From Sporocytophaga sp. (GTDB lineage: Bacteria > Bacteroidota > Bacteroidia > Cytophagales > Cytophagaceae), in assembly GCA_024707265.1 (NCBI GenBank), contig JANQAB010000006.1, positions 5,001 to 69,000 on the forward strand: a stretch of DNA of 64,000 nucleotides, written 5' to 3'. The notes beneath the pieces were generated by a model. The model made no database searches. It had not been told where the DNA came from and worked only from the letters and a program-made list of their open reading frames with translations. Shown piece by piece: positions 59,872 through 64,000 of this stretch. How positions within the stretch are numbered: position 1 is the first letter of the stretch; every line of letters begins with the position of its first letter. The position numbers and the translations under genes were made by a program.

Positions 59872-60049
59872 GTTCTTCGTTATTCTTTTTATCCTGAACC
59901 TCAACTCTAATCTCCTGAGCTAAATTTTTAAGATCCTGCATACCTTTCCTTACACGGGTTCCTGCTGCTGCATTTTCTTTTTCATAAAATTTTGCAAAAT
60001 CACCTTCCAGCGACATTACAAGATTTTTCAGTTGTTCGAATCTGTTCAT
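59867..60049 (-). CDS. Histone H1-like protein
   Basis: 60 residues: MNRFEQLKNLVMSLEGDFAKFYEKENAAAGTRV-like start, of which FEQLKNLVMSLEGDFAKFY and AGTRVRKGMQDLKNLAQEIR are the known Hc1/H1-like pattern of Bacteroidota. It lacks the long Lys/Ala/Pro tail found in some homologs. Probably a small DNA- or chromosome-associated protein; direct evidence of function is lacking. The stop codon lies in the shared terminator. Confidence 0.85.
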   Translation of the reverse strand: MNRFEQLKNLVMSLEGDFAKFYEKENAAAGTRVRKGMQDLKNLAQEIRVEVQDKKNNEEQ

Positions 60050-60169
60050 TATTATAAAAATTTAGGTTATTAAAACGTTCTAAATTAAGAAATTAAAAAA
60101 TACTACTCAAAAGAAAAGTAAGATTTTCTTTCTTTAACAGTAGAAAACCTTACTTTCAATATGTTTTTA

Positions 60170-61414
60170 TTAAATCGAAATATTTGAAAGCGATTTTGTA
60201 TAAAGCTTATTCTGAAGTTTATACGAAACTTCCTGGAAAGCTTTGATTGTCTGCTTAACATCTTCAAGGGTATGCATTGCAGTAGGGATAATTCTAAGTT
60301 CAAGAATCCCTTTCGGTACTACAGGATAAATAACTATCGAACAGAAAATGCCATAGTTTTCTCTTAAATCTATTATCAACTGAGCAGCCTCACTTTCATC
60401 ACCTTTTAGATAAACGGGAGTAACAGGAGATTCTGTTTTACCGATATCAAATCCGGCATCTTTCAAACCTTGCTGCAGATTACGAACAACATTCCAAAGG
60501 TTTTCTCTCAACTGAGGTTGGGATTTCAGCAATTCAAGCCTTTTCATTCCTCCCACTACCAATGCCATTGGCAATGTTTTGGCAAAAATCTGAGACCTTG
60601 TGTTGTATCTTAAAAAACCTATGACTTCTTCTGTACTTGAAACAAATGCACCGATACTAGCCATTGATTTAGCAAAAGTTGAGAAGTAAATATCAATACC
60701 ATCCTGAATCCCAAGATGCTCACCTGTTCCTGCACCCGTAGCTCCCATTGTTCCGAAACCGTGCGCATCGTCCACAAATAACCTGAACTGGTATTGTTTC
60801 TTAAGCTCTACTATTTCTTTTAGTTTACCAAGGTCACCTGCCATACCGAACACGCCTTCAGTAATCACAAGGATTCCACCTTTTGTTTCCTGAACTAATT
60901 TAGTAGCTCTTTCAAGTTGTTTTTTAAGGTTTTCAATATCGTTGTGAGGGAATACGAATCTTTTTCCCTGGTGCAGCCTTACTCCATCAACTATACAAGC
61001 ATGAGATTCACTATCATAAATTACTACATCATGGCGTGAAAGCACTGCATCTATCACGGACACCATTCCCTGATATCCGAAATTAAGAAGCATTGTATCT
61101 TCTTTTTTCACAAAATCAGAAATCTGAGCTTCAAACTCTTCGATAAGGTTTGAATTTCCGGACATCATTCTTGCACCCATAGGAAAAGCCAAACCATATT
61201 CTGCAGCTCCTTCAGCATCGGCTTTACGAACTTCGGGATGATTTGCAAGTCCGATGTAATTATTTAAACTCCAGGTTAAAACTTCTTTTCCCCTGAACTT
61301 CATTCTGGGGCCAATTTCGCCTTCTAGTTTTGGGAATGCAAAATATCCGTGCGCGACCGAAGAGTGTTTTCCTAGCGGTCCTTTGTCATTTTTTAATTTA
61401 TCAAATAAATCCAA
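60170..61414 (-). CDS. Alpha-oxoamine synthase (serine palmitoyltransferase / cysteate acyltransferase / KBL type)
   Basis: PLP enzyme that condenses an amino acid with an acyl-CoA. 414 residues. NNYIGLANHPEV, GNSNLIEEFE, His138 (stacks on PLP), DDAHGFG (Asp216, His218) and the Schiff-base Lys249 in TFAKSMAS are intact. The extended N-terminus (GPLGKHSSVAHGYFAFPKLEG) fits the lipid-forming branch. In Cytophagales this branch makes sphingolipids or capnine-type sulfonolipids; the sequence alone does not let me choose. A TTTC-N19-TACATTTG promoter precedes it. Confidence 0.85.
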   Translation of the reverse strand: MDLFDKLKNDKGPLGKHSSVAHGYFAFPKLEGEIGPRMKFRGKEVLTWSLNNYIGLANHPEVRKADAEGAAEYGLAFPMGARMMSGNSNLIEEFEAQISDFVKKEDTMLLNFGYQGMVSVIDAVLSRHDVVIYDSESHACIVDGVRLHQGKRFVFPHNDIENLKKQLERATKLVQETKGGILVITEGVFGMAGDLGKLKEIVELKKQYQFRLFVDDAHGFGTMGATGAGTGEHLGIQDGIDIYFSTFAKSMASIGAFVSSTEEVIGFLRYNTRSQIFAKTLPMALVVGGMKRLELLKSQPQLRENLWNVVRNLQQGLKDAGFDIGKTESPVTPVYLKGDESEAAQLIIDLRENYGIFCSIVIYPVVPKGILELRIIPTAMHTLEDVKQTIKAFQEVSYKLQNKLYTKSLSNISI

Positions 61415-61481
61415 GGTAGTAAATTTTAATTATAGTCAAATCAAAACTTATTCTGATCATATTCCAGATCCAAAAATCGTA

Positions 61482-61512
61482 CAAATGTAAGCATTAAAAT
61501 CAGATACTGAAA
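61482..61512 (-). promoter_or_regulatory. Promoter of the alpha-oxoamine synthase gene
   Basis: On the minus strand TTTC (plus 61509-61512), 19 bases, TACATTTG (61482-61489). One mismatch in the -33 box. Predicted start near 61475, leader about 60 bases. Confidence 0.55.
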
Positions 61513-61608
61513 TATGGTTTCTGATAAAATACCTCCTTTATTCTTAAAAAAAGTATAAAATTAATGGATTTAATTATTTATTATTGACCCCTACTAAGGA
61601 TCAGAAAA

Positions 61609-63105
61609 ATGCAAAAAATCAAAAAGGTATTGATCGCTAACAGAGGTGAAATTGCTCTGAGAATCATGCGATCTTTGAAAGAAATGGGCATCAATACTGT
61701 TGCTGTTTTTAGTGAAGCTGACCGCCTGTCTCCTCATGTTCAATACGCTGATGAAGCAGTTTGCATTGGTCCTGCTCCCTCTTCCGCTTCCTATCTAAAC
61801 AGTTCGAAAATAATTGAAACAGCTCTTAAGCTCCGTGCTGATGCAATACATCCCGGATATGGATTTCTAAGCGAAAATGAAAGTTTTGCACGCCTGGTAG
61901 AAGAATCAGGTTTAATTTTTATAGGACCATCTGCGAATTCTATAAAAATAATGGGAAGTAAATTGGCGGCAAAAGATGCCGCAGCCGCCTATAATATTCC
62001 AATGGTACCAGGAATAAACAAACCAATAACCGATATTAATGAAGCACTCAGAGTAACTTCTGAAATAGGGTACCCCGTTCTTATTAAAGCAAGTGCCGGA
62101 GGTGGAGGAAAAGGAATGCGAATTGTAGAAAGGCCGGAAGAATTTGCTGAGCAATTGGAAAGGGCATCCAGCGAAGCTAAATCGGCATTCGGAGATGGGT
62201 CTGTTTTTATCGAAAAATACATTGCATCTCCTAAACACATAGAAGTTCAGGTACTTGGAGATCAGCACGGTAATGTGATTCATCTTTTTGAGAGAGAATG
62301 CTCCATTCAGAGACGTTATCAGAAAGTAGTTGAAGAAGCCCCCTCTCCTGTTTTAAACCACGAAAAAAGGATGGCAATAGGAAAAGCTGCGGTTAAAGTA
62401 GCTAAATCCTGTAATTATTATGGAGCTGGCACTGTTGAGTTCATCGTAGATGAGCAGCTCAACTTTTATTTCCTTGAAATGAATACCAGACTTCAGGTTG
62501 AACATCCTGTAACTGAAATGATAACAGGAATAGACCTGGTGAAGGAGCAAATTAATATTGCGGAGGGTAACACTTTATCGTACAAACAAGAAGATATCTC
62601 TATAAGAGGTCATGCAATCGAATTAAGGGTTTATGCTGAAGATCCTGCAAACAACTTTCTTCCGGATATCGGAAAACTCATCACATACAAAAGACCACAG
62701 GGGCCAGGAATAAGGGTTGATGATGGTTTCGAAGAATACATGGAAATACCTGTATTCTATGATCCTATGATTGCAAAACTGATTACCTATGGCAGTACCA
62801 GGACAGAAGCTATTCAAAGAATGAAAAGGGCAATATCTGAATACAAAATTTCTGGAATTATGACGACTCTGCCTTTTGGTACGTTTGTTATGGGGCATGA
62901 AGCGTTTATTTCAGGAAAATTTGACACCCATTTTGTAAAAAAACATTTTTCACCTGAAAATTTAAAAATCAATCTGGATAAAGAGGGTGAAGAAATTGCT
63001 ATGGCATTCGCAGGAAAATTTTTCACTGAAAAAATTAGTAATAAGTCTGCAACGGAAAATCAAAGCACTGTCGAAAACTCAGTCTGGAAAAGAAGATACA
63101 GTTAA
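61609..63105 (+). CDS. accC: Biotin carboxylase subunit of acetyl/propionyl-CoA carboxylase
   Basis: Carboxylates biotin with ATP and bicarbonate. 498 residues, longer than E. coli AccC (about 450), closer to propionyl/acyl-CoA carboxylase alpha N-terminal parts. KKVLIANRGEIALRIMRS, HPGYGFLSENESFA, the ATP-grasp loop KASAGGGGKGM, EKYIASPKHIEVQV, RRYQKVVEEAPSP and FLEMNTRLQVEHPVTE are intact. No biotin-carrier domain is fused and none is adjacent in the window. The DUF1015 gene follows after six bases. Confidence 0.92.
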   Translation: MQKIKKVLIANRGEIALRIMRSLKEMGINTVAVFSEADRLSPHVQYADEAVCIGPAPSSASYLNSSKIIETALKLRADAIHPGYGFLSENESFARLVEESGLIFIGPSANSIKIMGSKLAAKDAAAAYNIPMVPGINKPITDINEALRVTSEIGYPVLIKASAGGGGKGMRIVERPEEFAEQLERASSEAKSAFGDGSVFIEKYIASPKHIEVQVLGDQHGNVIHLFERECSIQRRYQKVVEEAPSPVLNHEKRMAIGKAAVKVAKSCNYYGAGTVEFIVDEQLNFYFLEMNTRLQVEHPVTEMITGIDLVKEQINIAEGNTLSYKQEDISIRGHAIELRVYAEDPANNFLPDIGKLITYKRPQGPGIRVDDGFEEYMEIPVFYDPMIAKLITYGSTRTEAIQRMKRAISEYKISGIMTTLPFGTFVMGHEAFISGKFDTHFVKKHFSPENLKINLDKEGEEIAMAFAGKFFTEKISNKSATENQSTVENSVWKRRYS

Positions 63106-63111
63106 TCTTTT

Positions 63112-64000
63112 ATGGCCCAAATTTTTCCTTTGGAAGTGTATATGTACAATGATTTACAGTCACTTCCTAAACTTTCTTTTCCTTTAATGCCTCAGGAAGA
63201 GTTTAGTAATGATTTTGAATCTCTATTCAAAATACCCTTTCATAGTATTTTACTCACCTACCCCAAAATTTCAGAAGGCCATGATTTTCCTTTTGAAGAA
63301 TGGAAAACAAAGGGAGTATTGAAAAAAAAAGAAGCTGCAATCTACAAATACACACAGGAATACACACATCCATTAAGTGGAAAGCTCTATAAGCGCATGG
63401 GTATAATGGCTGGGTTAAAAGTTGAGGACTGGGGACAAGAAAGTGTATTACCACATGAAGGAATTAATTCAGAAGTAGTTGAACAGGGAATACAATTTCT
63501 TGAAAAATACCAAGTTAATTCTTCTCCTATTCATCTGCTTTACTCTGATCCGGAGCATAGGCTTCGCAATTATCTGGAAAACCCTACCATATTAATTTCA
63601 ATTTTTACCGATAACTTTGGTACCATTCATAAACTTGAAAAATTTGAAGACAATGCTTATACGGATATTTCCGAACTGTTTAAAAGCTATCCGTTATTTC
63701 TCGCCGACGGGCATCACAGGTATCAGACTATGATTCTCTTTAATAAAAAATATGGCAAAAACGCCCTTATTCCGGCTTATATCAGTTTGATGGAGAATGA
63801 ACCTGCCAGAATATTACCTTTTCACAGGTTAGTAAAATTAAGTGAATTTAATGAAGAAAAATTACTTCAAATTTTAAAGACTTTTTTTCATTTGCAACCA
63901 TTTTCTTCAGAAAGCGTAGAGGCATTCACCGCCCAGGAAGATGGAGGTGAATGGGCATTAATCCTGAAATCTCAATCATTTATTCTTAAACCGATTAATG
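63112..64000 (+). CDS. DUF1015 family protein, cut by the window end
   Basis: The frame is open from ATG 63112 to the last base (296 codons, no stop), so the C-terminus is missing. FLADGHHRYQTMILFNKKYG is the conserved DUF1015 core, and YTQEYTHPLSGKLYKRMGIMAGLKVEDW with VLPHEG are also typical. Some archaeal members are serine kinases, but that role is not established for this branch. It follows accC by six bases and may share its message. Confidence 0.85.
   Translation, partial: MAQIFPLEVYMYNDLQSLPKLSFPLMPQEEFSNDFESLFKIPFHSILLTYPKISEGHDFPFEEWKTKGVLKKKEAAIYKYTQEYTHPLSGKLYKRMGIMAGLKVEDWGQESVLPHEGINSEVVEQGIQFLEKYQVNSSPIHLLYSDPEHRLRNYLENPTILISIFTDNFGTIHKLEKFEDNAYTDISELFKSYPLFLADGHHRYQTMILFNKKYGKNALIPAYISLMENEPARILPFHRLVKLSEFNEEKLLQILKTFFHLQPFSSESVEAFTAQEDGGEWALILKSQSFILKPIN

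Overview
The window is a stretch of a low-GC (mid-30s percent by eye) Bacteroidota chromosome, most likely a Cytophagales bacterium of the Cytophaga/Sporocytophaga type. The evidence is the Bacteroidota-specific promoter grammar (TTTG, 19-21 bases, TAnnTTTG), the family content (DUF6913 beside dapA, DUF5686, DUF4421, histone-H1-like protein, a PorE-like OmpA protein, a fused E1 alpha/beta dehydrogenase, a eukaryote-type branching enzyme) and the gram-negative envelope genes (lpxB, hldD, heptosyltransferase). Genus is an inference. Nearly all of it is ordinary core genome; I see no CRISPR array, transposase, phage or rRNA.

Layout: 1-4282 holds a minus-strand fur/STAS/purA group, spoT, and tRNA-Leu with its terminator. 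4330-7796 is tig-clpP-clpX. 7882-11325 is a minus-strand run of lpxB, a PTPS/QueD-family gene and two genes of a metal-chelate/cobalamin ABC importer. 11401-14346 carries hldD, an M48 protease and an SRPBCC protein. 14367-22917 is minus-strand: a GT9 glycosyltransferase, fused 2-oxoacid dehydrogenase E1, PorE-like protein, queE, folD, lepA. 23055-27777 pairs a membrane patatin with a DUF5686 protein. 27784-37048 has a glycogen debranching enzyme, surface and phosphatase genes, two ACP-phosphodiesterase paralogs, arsC, hslV and pdhC. 37226-38775 is a fatty-acid desaturase whose 3' part is tandemly duplicated. 39571-44050 is a menaquinone cluster (hotdog thioesterase menI, menF, menD, menE). 44103-47623 is a small accessory island of unrecognised proteins around an XRE-S24 regulator with a palindromic divergent control region. 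47586-56334 covers a DNA glycosylase, two peptidoglycan synthases, TlpA, two small lipoproteins, glgB, GNAT and nitroreductase. 56419-64000 is ligA-DUF6913-dapA, histone-H1-like, an alpha-oxoamine synthase, a biotin carboxylase and a DUF1015 gene that runs off the end.

The most striking sequence property is that 14 genes carry 16 single-base frame breaks: 14 extra bases and 2 missing bases, almost all in mononucleotide runs. In each fully contained gene, correcting the run restores an open frame of a length that divides by three. Essential or near-essential genes (purA, the E1 and E2 dehydrogenase genes) are among them, so uncorrected homopolymer sequencing errors are the simplest explanation, but the pattern should be kept in mind when reading any 'pseudogene' here. 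Broken genes are therefore given as single joined features.
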